From assembly GCA_934254915.1 (NCBI GenBank), contig CAKQMH010000001.1, forward strand, positions 186,001-250,000: a stretch of 64,000 nucleotides of DNA. Reading direction: 5' to 3'. Position numbers and translations under genes: made by a program. Source of the stretch: an uncultured Alphaproteobacteria bacterium. Its GTDB lineage: Bacteria; Pseudomonadota; Alphaproteobacteria; RF32; CAG-239. Under the pieces are notes generated by a model. It worked only from the letters and a program-made list of their open reading frames with translations, did not search any database and was not told the origin of the DNA. Shown in pieces: positions 51,519 through 59,303 of this stretch; positions within the stretch are counted from its first letter, which is position 1; each line of letters opens with the position of its first letter.

Positions 51519-52229
51519 ATGACAATGTTTAAGCCGTGGTACATAATCGGAGCAATGCTTGTTCTTCTCGGGTCGGCAGCCAATGCCGCAGCGGCAATTA
51601 TTACCGAAACGGAAATGATACAGGCCGTGCAAAAAGAATTTGTCGAGCAAGGAGTGGAAGACGAAATCGAGCTGGAGATTTACGGCGGGCAAAATGCTTT
51701 CAGCATTGAGGATGCCGAACAAGCCAAAATTATGATTACCAACCTTAAGTATGATGCTGCACAAAATAAGTTTGCGGCCAAGGCGGAAATTTTTGCCGAT
51801 GGCAAGCCTTATGCCGCAACCACCCTGAATGGTCGTTATTATACACTGGTTGAAGTTCCCGTACCGGCGAAAAACATTGACAAAGGAACACTTATCAGCG
51901 CGGAAATGCTGCATAAAATTAAAATGCGCAGCAATCGGCTTAAAGAAAATAACTTAGTCGATATCGATAAGCTGGTTGGTATGGAAGCCAAAAAGAGCTT
52001 AAAGGAAGGCAAAGTTATAACCGATCGTGATGTCGGAGCGGCAATTTTAATAAAAAAAGGAAAAGTGGTAACTTCTGTCTATAAAGCTAAAGGGTTGCAA
52101 ATTACGGCATTAGCCGAAGCTTTGGAAAACGGCGCCAAGGGCGAAACCATCGAATTGGAAAATACCAAAAGCGGCAAAAAATTCCGTGCCAAAGTAATTG
52201 ACGGTGAAACAGTGGAAATTGACGGATAA
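51519..52229 (+). CDS. flgA: Flagellar P-ring chaperone FlgA
   Basis: A 236-residue periplasmic protein with a signal peptide ending near 'AANAAAA' (about residue 25). The C-terminal SAF-like domain ('VPVPAKNIDKGTLISAEMLHKIKMRSNRLKENNLVD', 'VGMEAKKSLKEGKVITDRDV') is the FlgA signature. It helps assemble the FlgI P-ring. FlgI itself is not in the window. Start at 51519 is supported by GGAAG; a second ATG lies two codons later. It is 16 bases after flgG. Confidence 0.92.
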   Translation: MTMFKPWYIIGAMLVLLGSAANAAAAIITETEMIQAVQKEFVEQGVEDEIELEIYGGQNAFSIEDAEQAKIMITNLKYDAAQNKFAAKAEIFADGKPYAATTLNGRYYTLVEVPVPAKNIDKGTLISAEMLHKIKMRSNRLKENNLVDIDKLVGMEAKKSLKEGKVITDRDVGAAILIKKGKVVTSVYKAKGLQITALAEALENGAKGETIELENTKSGKKFRAKVIDGETVEIDG

Positions 52230-52250
52230 AACAGCAGGGAGATGATGACA

Positions 52251-53012
52251 ATGACAAATTATAATCGAAACTTGGGGCGCGGAGTACTGCTGTTGATGAT
52301 GGCGACATCCTTATCCGGTTGCGGAATGTGGTCAAGACTGCAGCAAGTCGGACAAGAACCACCACTTACCCCGATTGAAAATCCGGTAGAAGCTCCGAAT
52401 TATGTGCCGGTGTCAATGCCGATGCCGCAGGTCAATGAGGCCAAAAGCGGCGCCAACTCTTTATGGAAACCGGGCTCAAGCGGATTTTTCAAAGATCAGC
52501 GCGCTTCCAAAGTCGGTGATATTATCACGGTTAAAGTTTCGGCTAAAGATAATGCTTTAATGGAAAACAAGATGGAACAAAATCGTGACACTAACAAAGA
52601 TTCGATGGGGATCGGCGGTTTGTTCGGTTACGAAAATTATTTGGATCAGGTATTGCCGGATGCCGTTAATCCATCGGCAATGGTGGATATTACCTCCAAC
52701 CGTGAAATTTCGGGCGACGGCAAAATTGACCGTAAAGAAAAAATTGATATGACCATGGCGGCTGTGGTTACACAGGTTTTGCCGAACAGCAATCTGGTGA
52801 TTGAAGGTACGCAGGAAATTCGGGTTAACTACGAACTGCGCCAACTTACGGTTCGTGGCATTATTCGGCGGGCGGACATAAGCTCTGACAATACTATCGA
52901 GTCAAGCAAAATTGCCGAATTGCGCGTATCTTACGGCGGACAAGGTGTAATTACCGATGTTCAGCAACCGCGCTACGGAAGACAAATTTTGGATATTATT
53001 GCTCCGTTCTAA
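52251..53012 (+). CDS. flgH: Flagellar L-ring lipoprotein FlgH
   Basis: A 253-residue outer-membrane lipoprotein forming the L-ring. Lipobox 'LSGC' near residue 23, 'SLWKPGSSGFFKDQRASKVGDIITVKVSAKDNA' (the FlgH hallmark 'S-L-W-x-x-x-x-x-x-x-x-x-D-x-R-A-x-x-x-G-D-I') and 'VEGTQEIRVNYELRQLTVRGIIRRADI' are present. Three ATGs cluster at 52242, 52245 and 52251; the last is best spaced from AGGGAG. A proper L-ring confirms a Gram-negative outer membrane. Last gene of the operon. Confidence 0.94.
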   Translation: MTNYNRNLGRGVLLLMMATSLSGCGMWSRLQQVGQEPPLTPIENPVEAPNYVPVSMPMPQVNEAKSGANSLWKPGSSGFFKDQRASKVGDIITVKVSAKDNALMENKMEQNRDTNKDSMGIGGLFGYENYLDQVLPDAVNPSAMVDITSNREISGDGKIDRKEKIDMTMAAVVTQVLPNSNLVIEGTQEIRVNYELRQLTVRGIIRRADISSDNTIESSKIAELRVSYGGQGVITDVQQPRYGRQILDIIAPF

Positions 53013-53044
53013 TGACAAGTTCCCTTATTATTATGTATCCCCAT

Positions 53045-53078
53045 TTTTAAGAAAAAAACTCCCCATTTTTTCTTAAAA
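53045..53078 (+). terminator. AT-rich 13-bp hairpin after flgH
   Basis: TTTTAAGAAAAAA (53045-53057) pairs perfectly with TTTTTTCTTAAAA (53066-53078). The stem has a single G-C pair, so it is a weak terminator at best, but its place after flgH fits. Confidence 0.5.
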
Positions 53079-53107
53079 GGCAGTCACAAAATTATGATTG
53101 CCATTAT

Positions 53108-53162
53108 CTTTGGGAGTTCGGGCTTAAATTTTTCCCCAATTATTGGCTCGAACTCCATAAAG
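53108..53162 (+). promoter_or_regulatory. Stable hairpin upstream of the tandem FlaF gene
   Basis: GGAGTTCGGGC (53113-53123) pairs with GCTCGAACTCC (53146-53156) with one G-U pair; after a small internal loop, CTTT (53108-53111) pairs with AAAG (53159-53162). The loop is long and T/A-rich. No T run follows, so it is not a plain terminator. It lies 100 bases before the FlaF-type gene and could act at RNA level. Confidence 0.5.
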
Positions 53163-53261
53163 ATAAATCAATAATTAAGTTTTATGGTTTAAAAGTAAGC
53201 TAATGAGAATTATATTATCTCTTACAAAACTTTAACCGGATATGAATTGAGGAAGCTTAAA

Positions 53262-53918
53262 ATGAAAGAAACCCAAGAACAAATCAGAGATGCTGAAGAT
53301 GAAGCGATGGTTTTGCTGCAATTCGCCATGGATTTGGCCAAAGCATCAACCAGTAAAGATGATCAGCTGAAAGTTCAGGCATTGGAAAGTAATTTAAGAC
53401 TATGGGTCAAGATAGAATCATCGCTGAAGAGCGCAAAGAATTTGCTTCCCAAAGATATTAAAGACAATTTGTACAAACTTTCAAAATATGTTGAAAGACT
53501 GACCCTTTCCAAAGGGATTAACATGGAAAAAGATGATTTTGACAGTTTGGTCAATATTAATATGCAGATATCCGAAGGCTTGCTTGAGGTGATTAAAATT
53601 TACCTCGCTCGTGAGGAAGCCTTTTCATTATTGAAATGTGCCGTCGATTTGTCTTCGGCTCGCGAAAACAATAATAATTCCGATTTAGTTGCGGCATTAG
53701 ATAACAACCTTAAACTTTGGGTTTATATCAAAACATTAGCCACTTCTAAAGACAGCGATTTACCGGAAGAAACCAAAGGAAATTTGATTAAATTAGCCGA
53801 TTATGTTTCCGGCAAGACCATGGAAGTCGGCCGCAATATCGAAAAAATCAACGACAAAGCTTTAGATAGTATGATTTTGACGAATTTGCAGATTTCGGAA
53901 GGACTGCTGAGCGCATAA
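53262..53918 (+). CDS. Tandem FlaF-domain flagellar regulator
   Basis: A 218-residue soluble protein made of two copies of a FlaF-like domain (about residues 1-108 and 112-218). Both show the family theme: 'LESNLRLWVKIESSL...NLLPKDIKDNLYKLSKYVE...SLVNINMQISEGLLE' and 'LDNNLKLWVYIKTLA...SDLPEETKGNLIKLADYVS...SMILTNLQISEGLL'. FlaF, with FlbT, adjusts flagellin synthesis and secretion in alphaproteobacteria, normally as a single domain of about 115-120 residues. ATG at 53262 has GAGGAAG upstream. Codon use is similar to its neighbours. Flagellin genes themselves are not in the window. Confidence 0.75.
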   Translation: MKETQEQIRDAEDEAMVLLQFAMDLAKASTSKDDQLKVQALESNLRLWVKIESSLKSAKNLLPKDIKDNLYKLSKYVERLTLSKGINMEKDDFDSLVNINMQISEGLLEVIKIYLAREEAFSLLKCAVDLSSARENNNNSDLVAALDNNLKLWVYIKTLATSKDSDLPEETKGNLIKLADYVSGKTMEVGRNIEKINDKALDSMILTNLQISEGLLSA

Positions 53919-53937
53919 TATATTTCCGATTTTAAAA

Positions 53938-54068
53938 GTCATCCTGACCAAGCGTTTTTTACCAATGTCATCCTGACCAAGCGTTTTTCTCCCAATGTCA
54001 TCCTGACCAAGCGAAGCGCGTGGAAGGATCTCGGCCTTATTCTCCGTGCCGCGCACCAGTCGCGGCAC
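53938..54068. repeat. Dispersed repeat, copy 2, with three tandem GTCATCCTGACCAAGCG units
   Basis: GTCATCCTGACCAAGCG occurs at 53938-53954, 53967-53983 and 53997-54013, 29-30 bases apart. The third unit continues into CGCGTGGAA..GGATCTCGGCC, which matches the complement of the right half of the element at 2740-2873. A perfect 8-bp hairpin, GTGCCGCG/CGCGGCAC (54046-54068), closes it and may end the transcript of the minus-strand gene at 54089. Confidence 0.75.
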
Positions 54069-54088
54069 TATTATTATCCCCTCACTCC

Positions 54089-55105
54089 TTAGCGGGAGTG
54101 CGCATTTGATAAAACCTGTTGAAGAGCCGATGTTTGGCCTTTTTGTCCGCCTTTTTTGAGTTTATTAAGGTTCTTCTTTTGAATTTCATCATGTTCTCTG
54201 GCTGAAACAGTATGATAGGAAGAAACGCCGATACCGTCTGAATCAACTTGATTAAAACTATGGGCTTCAGCATCATAGTTCAAACCATTAGCCGCCAAAG
54301 TCTTATCAATATTTTCTAAAAGTTTTTGCTGCGCTTCGTTTAATTTTCCCCCCTTAGCCACATAGTCCTGCAAAGCTAATTTATCCATAATAGTGGAACT
54401 TATAAGTGTTTGGGCTTGTGATCTTACAATATTATAATTGCGACCTTGGCTGGAGCCGCAACGATATAAATTTTCATTTTCAATTTTATATATTTTCGGC
54501 ATAAGACTATTGTCTATGCGCATATTGCCCTGTGTATTAAGAGTGCCGTCTTTAATGGTATAGGTAAATGTTCCATACTTACTCTTAACCTGCCCATCAA
54601 CCGCGGTAGTTACCGTTTCCCCTTGTGATTGGTCGGGATTAGTTCGTTTTTCACTTATGGTATCTTGAGGTGCGGTATTTTGTTTAGACGGAGTAATTTG
54701 CTGCGTTTTATCCCCTTGACGAATATTAACTACCATTGCCCCTAATACGGTTTTTACCTTTTCGGGAGAAATTTTGCTGTTTTGCAAAACTTTGGCCATA
54801 TCTTTACTGTCAATAACAAGCATACCATTGTCATTTTTCGAATATTTTATTACGCCGTCTAAAAGTTTATGCCACTCATTATCCGTCAATTCTGCGGCAA
54901 TTGACGCCGACGGCATCTTTTTATAATCAATTGTTAATTCTGTTTGAGACTTGTTGTCGCCATTATCGGATGAAGCCGCATTAGGAGCAGCCGCCCCGGT
55001 TTTGGGAGTAAAGGCCGCTGCAGTAAGAACCGCGCCATACAAAAACTTTTTACCTTTGCGTTTTAACCACTCTTTGGCTTTTTGCAATTTATTTTGTTCC
55101 GTCAT
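54089..55105 (-). CDS. Hypothetical exported protein
   Basis: Not recognised. A 338-residue product with a basic N-terminus ('KAKEWLKRKGKKFLYGAVLTAAAFTPKTGAAAP') that reads as a long signal peptide or anchor, then a low-complexity, Ser/Thr/Gln-rich region, a small 'KSKYGTFTYTIKDGTLNTQGNMRIDN' beta part, and a helical C-terminus ('EQQKLLENIDKTLAANGLNYDAE'-like). No catalytic motif. Composition is more AT-rich than the core genes. Isolated between a repeat and an AT-rich gap; probably lineage-specific. Confidence 0.55.
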   Translation of the reverse strand: MTEQNKLQKAKEWLKRKGKKFLYGAVLTAAAFTPKTGAAAPNAASSDNGDNKSQTELTIDYKKMPSASIAAELTDNEWHKLLDGVIKYSKNDNGMLVIDSKDMAKVLQNSKISPEKVKTVLGAMVVNIRQGDKTQQITPSKQNTAPQDTISEKRTNPDQSQGETVTTAVDGQVKSKYGTFTYTIKDGTLNTQGNMRIDNSLMPKIYKIENENLYRCGSSQGRNYNIVRSQAQTLISSTIMDKLALQDYVAKGGKLNEAQQKLLENIDKTLAANGLNYDAEAHSFNQVDSDGIGVSSYHTVSAREHDEIQKKNLNKLKKGGQKGQTSALQQVLSNAHSR

Positions 55106-55376
55106 GGCGCTACACCCCCAACTGATTTCATATTAGTTATAAAATATCATATTTGGCATTTTTTGTCAATTATCATTAGTCATTATGCCATTGTAAGATT
55201 AAATATCCGTTAAGTATCATATATAATTTGCTTTTTTCAATAATTGTATATATCGACACACTATTAGAAATAACGCCACCTCAAACTTCCATATAACAAT
55301 GCCACTGTCACAATGCCACATAGTATTTTAATTTTATTTTAACTCTTAGTATATACAATTAAGGCAGAGGTGCATC
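55106..55376. other. AT-rich gap, nothing assignable
   Basis: This 271-base stretch between divergent genes has a very high A+T content. It repeats the phrase 'aatgccac' twice (near 55300 and 55313), and shows no gene, tRNA or strong promoter that I can support; promoters for both flanking genes presumably lie here. Confidence 0.6.
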
Positions 55377-57416
55377 ATGAAAAAGTTATTTTTAGTATTA
55401 GCGGTATTTTTTGCTTTATTTGAAAACGCACAAGCGGCTGACAAAAAAGACAAAGAAATATTAGATCAGCCCGCTGATTATACCGAAACTTGTGAAGAAG
55501 ATTTGCATCTCTCTAAACCAAAACCGTTTGTTGATTTAACCAAAAAAGAACAAAAATTGGTTAATGGATTTTCGTTAGAGCGTAAAATTAACCCTAAATA
55601 TATCAAAAAATACGAACAAAATACCCGAAAGCAATATACCCCGCAAAACGAATTAGATCCATGGTTAGCAACTTACTATGATTCTGAATATTTCATAGAA
55701 TATTTAGAGAAAATTCCCGCACGAACTTTGGCGCAAAAATACCAATTACTGCTTATGTGGCAAATTTACAAACCCGAAAAAATCAACTCAGATGATTATA
55801 AAACAGTTGCCGAAGCCGCCCACAACAAAACAATGGAATACTTAGCTAACGACGAAAATTGGCAGGCCTCATGGCGTCGCGATGAATACCGTGAAATTGT
55901 GCAAAATGATTTTCAAAAATGTTATGCAGATAAAGATTGTCTGCTAAAAACGATACCATATTGGATGGCTTCCAACATACCTATGAATGTGATTTTACCT
56001 TGTGATTTTGCCAAAGCACATGACATGCTGTATTATTTTGATGTTGCCGGCGGCGGTTTGGGTGCGCAAACAATTATGATTTCGAATTGCAGCGCTGACG
56101 AAAAATATGACTTTGCACCGAATCTTAATGCATACATAAATAATGTCATTACCGAAACCATACCTTTCACTACCGGCTCAATTATTCATGTATTTTATGC
56201 CAAAACCCGTGCTCACTATTTTGATATAAAATACCAACCGGATTTTAAGGCCGATAAAATTACCGATTGGCGGGATTTTCCTTATACCGAATGGGCAATA
56301 CAATCTTATTACAACTTTAAAAAATTCAATAACGTTATCAATGATGGTATCGGTTACAAAAAAGCTGTGGACTTACTAAAAGAGCATTATATCAAAGTGT
56401 TTAATGCCAAACCGGAACAAGCCTTAAATGCGGCATTAGTAGCCCTTAATCCACCATCTTCTGCATATTTTGAACGCATTACACCTGATAATTTGAATTA
56501 TCTTTTGTTAACCGGTGCATCGTGGAAACAAATCAAAAAACAAATAACTCAAGACACCAACCCGGCAAAATTGTTGGAATTAAGCATTGCTCATCCGCAA
56601 AATTTGCGTGAATTAGTAAAACTGACAAAAAATGTAGATGAAGTTAATGATTTCGGCAAAACGCCTCTACAAACCGCGGCACAGTACGGCTATTTAGAAA
56701 GTGTTAAAATCTTGCTTGATGCCGGTGCTGATATTAATCATCAAACTGATGCCTCAAATTGTACCACAGATTTTGAAATAGAGTGTATTCACAACGGCAA
56801 GCGTTCGGCTTTGATGTATGCCTTGCAAGAAAACCAATATGAAACAGCCAAATATTTGCTGGAAAAAGGTGCGGATATAACATTGACAGATTCTCTTGAA
56901 AATACGGCTTTAGATTATTTAATGAAACGCGCTCCGAAGCTTAGCACTCATAGACTTGGAACTATTTATGGCGGCGAAGCAAATCAGAAAGAGCCTGAGG
57001 ATAATGAGCGACTGCCCGATAAACAATATGATGAATTATATGAACGCTTATTCTTTCATCAACAGCCACAAATTATTGAAGTTTTAATCGGAAAATGGAA
57101 AAAAGAAACGAACAATTCACAAATCAGTTTTGAAAAAGACACAACTAACACCAAATCAGAACTACTGATTAAAGATGAAGAAAAAGTGTTTATAGAATGT
57201 AATGCGCAAGCTGATTCTCGAAACATCTTTAATTGCACTTTTGAATCATATAAAGGTGACAAAAATAGATTTGATGCTTATTTTGCCATTTCACATTATC
57301 TCGATGATAAATTAACTATATATTACAGTTTCAAACCGAACGTGCTTGACCATTGTGTACATGATGATTATTGTCAACCTGAAATTTTATCAACCTATGA
57401 ACGCAAAACAAGATAG
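55377..57416 (+). CDS. Secreted ankyrin-repeat protein
   Basis: A 679-residue exported protein with a signal peptide ending in 'AQAA' (about residue 20). The first 400 residues are unlike anything I know and contain several cysteines. Residues about 421-455 ('DFGKTPLQTAAQYGYLESVKILLDAGADINHQ') and 470-505 ('KRSALMYALQENQYETAKYLLEKGADITLTD') are ankyrin repeats, with a third, degenerate one following. A C-terminal domain of about 120 residues closes the protein ('LDHCVHDDYCQPE' with paired Cys). Periplasmic or extracellular protein-protein binding is likely. GAGGTG precedes the ATG. AT-rich base composition, suggestive of transfer. Confidence 0.75.
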   Translation: MKKLFLVLAVFFALFENAQAADKKDKEILDQPADYTETCEEDLHLSKPKPFVDLTKKEQKLVNGFSLERKINPKYIKKYEQNTRKQYTPQNELDPWLATYYDSEYFIEYLEKIPARTLAQKYQLLLMWQIYKPEKINSDDYKTVAEAAHNKTMEYLANDENWQASWRRDEYREIVQNDFQKCYADKDCLLKTIPYWMASNIPMNVILPCDFAKAHDMLYYFDVAGGGLGAQTIMISNCSADEKYDFAPNLNAYINNVITETIPFTTGSIIHVFYAKTRAHYFDIKYQPDFKADKITDWRDFPYTEWAIQSYYNFKKFNNVINDGIGYKKAVDLLKEHYIKVFNAKPEQALNAALVALNPPSSAYFERITPDNLNYLLLTGASWKQIKKQITQDTNPAKLLELSIAHPQNLRELVKLTKNVDEVNDFGKTPLQTAAQYGYLESVKILLDAGADINHQTDASNCTTDFEIECIHNGKRSALMYALQENQYETAKYLLEKGADITLTDSLENTALDYLMKRAPKLSTHRLGTIYGGEANQKEPEDNERLPDKQYDELYERLFFHQQPQIIEVLIGKWKKETNNSQISFEKDTTNTKSELLIKDEEKVFIECNAQADSRNIFNCTFESYKGDKNRFDAYFAISHYLDDKLTIYYSFKPNVLDHCVHDDYCQPEILSTYERKTR

Positions 57417-57438
57417 CGAACAAAATTATTAGAGACTT

Positions 57439-57792
57439 TTACATACATTTACGGCTAATGGCAGCCACAACATTATTGATGCAGAAATTTTTTATTATTT
57501 TCTGAGATAAAATATCTAAGCCTAATTCTTCTTTTCCCTCTTTGATAACATTTGCAATTAAAATATTATCATCATAATCCGTTTTGACACAATGCCCGCC
57601 AAAAGAAACATCCCATTTACCGGCACTTTTATCTTTTGTCGCCGCTCGCCGTTGAATAAGAACTTGGCCGGCGGTATTCATAACCCAACATTGAACAGCC
57701 GAATGTAAAATGCCATTGCGATGAACTTCCAAGCGATCCTTTAATCCGCAAAAATTACCATTTTCATCTAAAATATATATTTCTTCCGACAT
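57439..57792 (-). pseudogene. Truncated Nudix hydrolase
   Basis: A 117-residue product with 'AVQCWVMNTAGQVLIQRRAATKDKSAGKWDVSFGGHCVK' and 'VIKEGKEELGLDI', the two halves of the Nudix core (G-x5-E-x7-R-E-U-x-E-E-x-G-U). The central Arg-Glu is changed to Lys-Glu-Gly, which weakens metal binding. Related enzymes of the IDI/YfcD type run to about 160-180 residues; this one stops soon after the Nudix box. It ends 23 bases after the ankyrin gene on the other strand. Last gene of a decaying operon with the GNAT and radical SAM genes, two bases after the GNAT gene. Confidence 0.65.
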
Positions 57793-57794
57793 TA

Positions 57795-58295
57795 TTAATT
57801 ACCATATTCAAAAATATAAATTTCTTCTTCTATACTATAATCACCAACAGAAAGTTTCCTATTGTACTGTATATTTTCTTTTCCTCCCATTTTTTTATAA
57901 AAAGCAGAAGCGGAAGCATTACCTTTAAGCATATACAAATAAAAAGACTGATTGTTTATCTGTTTTTTATATTCGTTTATAAGGGCTTGTCCGATACCGG
58001 CTCTCTGATATTCGGGGCTAACATATATAGCGTATATTTCATATGGAACATCAATTTCATCTCTTTTTTTTCCGGCCCACAAATACCCACAAACTTTTTC
58101 ATCTTCATAAACTAAAACAGTGTAATCTGCATTTATTACATTTCTTTTCCAATTGTTTATTCTTTTTTCATCAACTTTTCTGTTAATTAATAATTCATTT
58201 GGCAGAATACCTTCGTAAGTTTTTTTCCAAGTATCAACACTTATTTGTGAAATAATTAAGGCATCATCAACTTTAGCTTTTCTAATATTACTCAT
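57795..58295 (-). CDS. GNAT-family N-acetyltransferase
   Basis: A 166-residue enzyme. 'IYAIYVSPEYQRAGIGQALINEY' carries the acetyl-CoA pyrophosphate-binding loop (Q/R-x-x-G-x-G/A), and 'LYMLKGNASASAFYKKMGG' is the following helix. Start ATG at 58295 has GGGGGA upstream and overlaps the stop of the upstream radical SAM remnant (TAATG), so the two were once translationally coupled. Acetyl acceptor unknown (amine of a small molecule or peptide). AT-rich, unlike the core genes. Confidence 0.85.
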   Translation of the reverse strand: MSNIRKAKVDDALIISQISVDTWKKTYEGILPNELLINRKVDEKRINNWKRNVINADYTVLVYEDEKVCGYLWAGKKRDEIDVPYEIYAIYVSPEYQRAGIGQALINEYKKQINNQSFYLYMLKGNASASAFYKKMGGKENIQYNRKLSVGDYSIEEEIYIFEYGN

Positions 58296-58546
58296 TAATT
58301 TGTCCCCCAAAAACAGTTATCATCACTATTGTCCAATTCTCCATACTTATATAAACTAGAAGCTCTGCACCCTCCACAGCAATTCACAAATCTGCAGTTA
58401 CCACATTTTCCGTAGAATTTAGTTCTATCACGCAATATTTTCAATATATCTGAATTGTTCCAAATTTCTTCCAAACTCTTACTTTTGATGTTCCCACAGC
58501 TTTTCCCAATAAGAGGAAAGAAAATAATCTTGAAAGCCGGTATATG
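58295..58546 (-). pseudogene. Remnant of a radical SAM/SPASM protein (C-terminal part only)
   Basis: A minus-strand frame without a start reads '...FFPLIGKSCGNIKSKSLEEIW' and then 'GKCGNCRFVNCCGGCRASS..YGELDNSDDNCFW'. The G-x-C-x-x-C-x-(4-5)-C-x-G-C-R-A pattern followed by D-x-x-C is the C-terminal SPASM motif of radical SAM maturases and related enzymes. The SAM-binding CxxxCxxC core is absent: an in-frame stop precedes the fragment at 58547. It overlaps the GNAT gene by one base. The fragment shows that the operon once began with a radical SAM enzyme, lost by deletion. Confidence 0.8.
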
Positions 58547-58655
58547 TTAAATATCCTAAGAAATGGTAATTATTAAATAACTAAGGCAAGATTTTTTCTT
58601 GCTTTTTTTACTATAATATTATACATTTAGAACAAATACAACTTTAGGGTGGTCA

Positions 58656-59006
58656 ATGTTCAAAGAAATAATAAAACAACAAACTGATATAATAAAGAAA
58701 AGCATAACAGAAACACTTAAGCTTCTTTGGCAGTTTAAGTGGTATATACTTCCATATATTATGTTTTATATTGTTTTAGTATCATTTTACTTATCACCTT
58801 CACCTAAACAATATAATATATGGATGAATGAAGTGTGGTTTACATATGATAAAACCATTTATTTAGCATTAACAAAGTTGATGTTAGTGATATTTTTATT
58901 GTTATTTTTTATTGGTACAAGCAATATGCGTAATCACCCGATATTAGCAAAGTTGATATTTTTATCATCCTTGTTCTTCGGGTCTGTCTTTCTGGAAATA
59001 ATCTAA
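58656..59006 (+). CDS. Small hypothetical membrane protein
   Basis: Not recognised. A 116-residue product with three hydrophobic segments (about 28-47, 68-86 and 95-115) and a basic N-terminus ('KEIIKQQTDIIKKSITETLK'). It sits in an AT-rich stretch; a TATAAT (58612-58617) lies upstream, and GGGTGG gives a possible ribosome site. A hairpin terminator (AAGGCAAGA/TCTTGCTTT, 58583-58605) just upstream may be left over from deleted genes. No partners are visible. Confidence 0.5.
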   Translation: MFKEIIKQQTDIIKKSITETLKLLWQFKWYILPYIMFYIVLVSFYLSPSPKQYNIWMNEVWFTYDKTIYLALTKLMLVIFLLLFFIGTSNMRNHPILAKLIFLSSLFFGSVFLEII

Positions 59007-59060
59007 TGCCAGTTTTTACTCTGCCCCAACTTTGACGATGAGCCTATTTATTTTAACCAC

Positions 59061-59087
59061 AAAAAACCACCCGCAAAGGGTGGTTTT
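59061..59087 (-). terminator. Terminator after tRNA-Pro
   Basis: On the minus strand AAAACCACCC pairs with GGGTGGTTTT around a 5-base loop, followed by a T run. Confidence 0.9.
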
Positions 59088-59091
59088 ACAT

Positions 59092-59168
59092 TGGTCGGAA
59101 TGACTGGACTCGAACCAGCGACCTCTTCGTCCCGAACGAAGCGTTCTACCAGGCTGAACTACATTCCG
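59092..59168 (-). tRNA. tRNA-Pro (CGG anticodon)
   Basis: A 77-base tRNA with encoded CCA. The acceptor CGGAATG pairs with CATTCCG (C1-G72, as in bacterial tRNA-Pro); the anticodon arm CTTCG-TTCGGGA-CGAAG presents CGG; the T arm carries GGTTCGAGTCC. Unlike the Gln and His genes, no tail repeats follow; a simple terminator does. Confidence 0.96.
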
Positions 59169-59303
59169 TCATTGCAGTGCCTATTCATACCACAAAAAAA
59201 AAATTTAACAAGTAATTTTTTCACTTTTTTTATATGATTTTCTAGACAAATTTTACCAAATATGTTATTTTGCTCGCAAATCAACTATTTTCAACAGGTT
59301 CCC

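Noticed and set aside
53862..54068. 68-codon minus-strand frame over the GTCATCCTGACC repeats
   Set aside because: The peptide is only the translation of the tandem repeat (LGQDDIG, LVRM) and overlaps the end of the FlaF-type gene.
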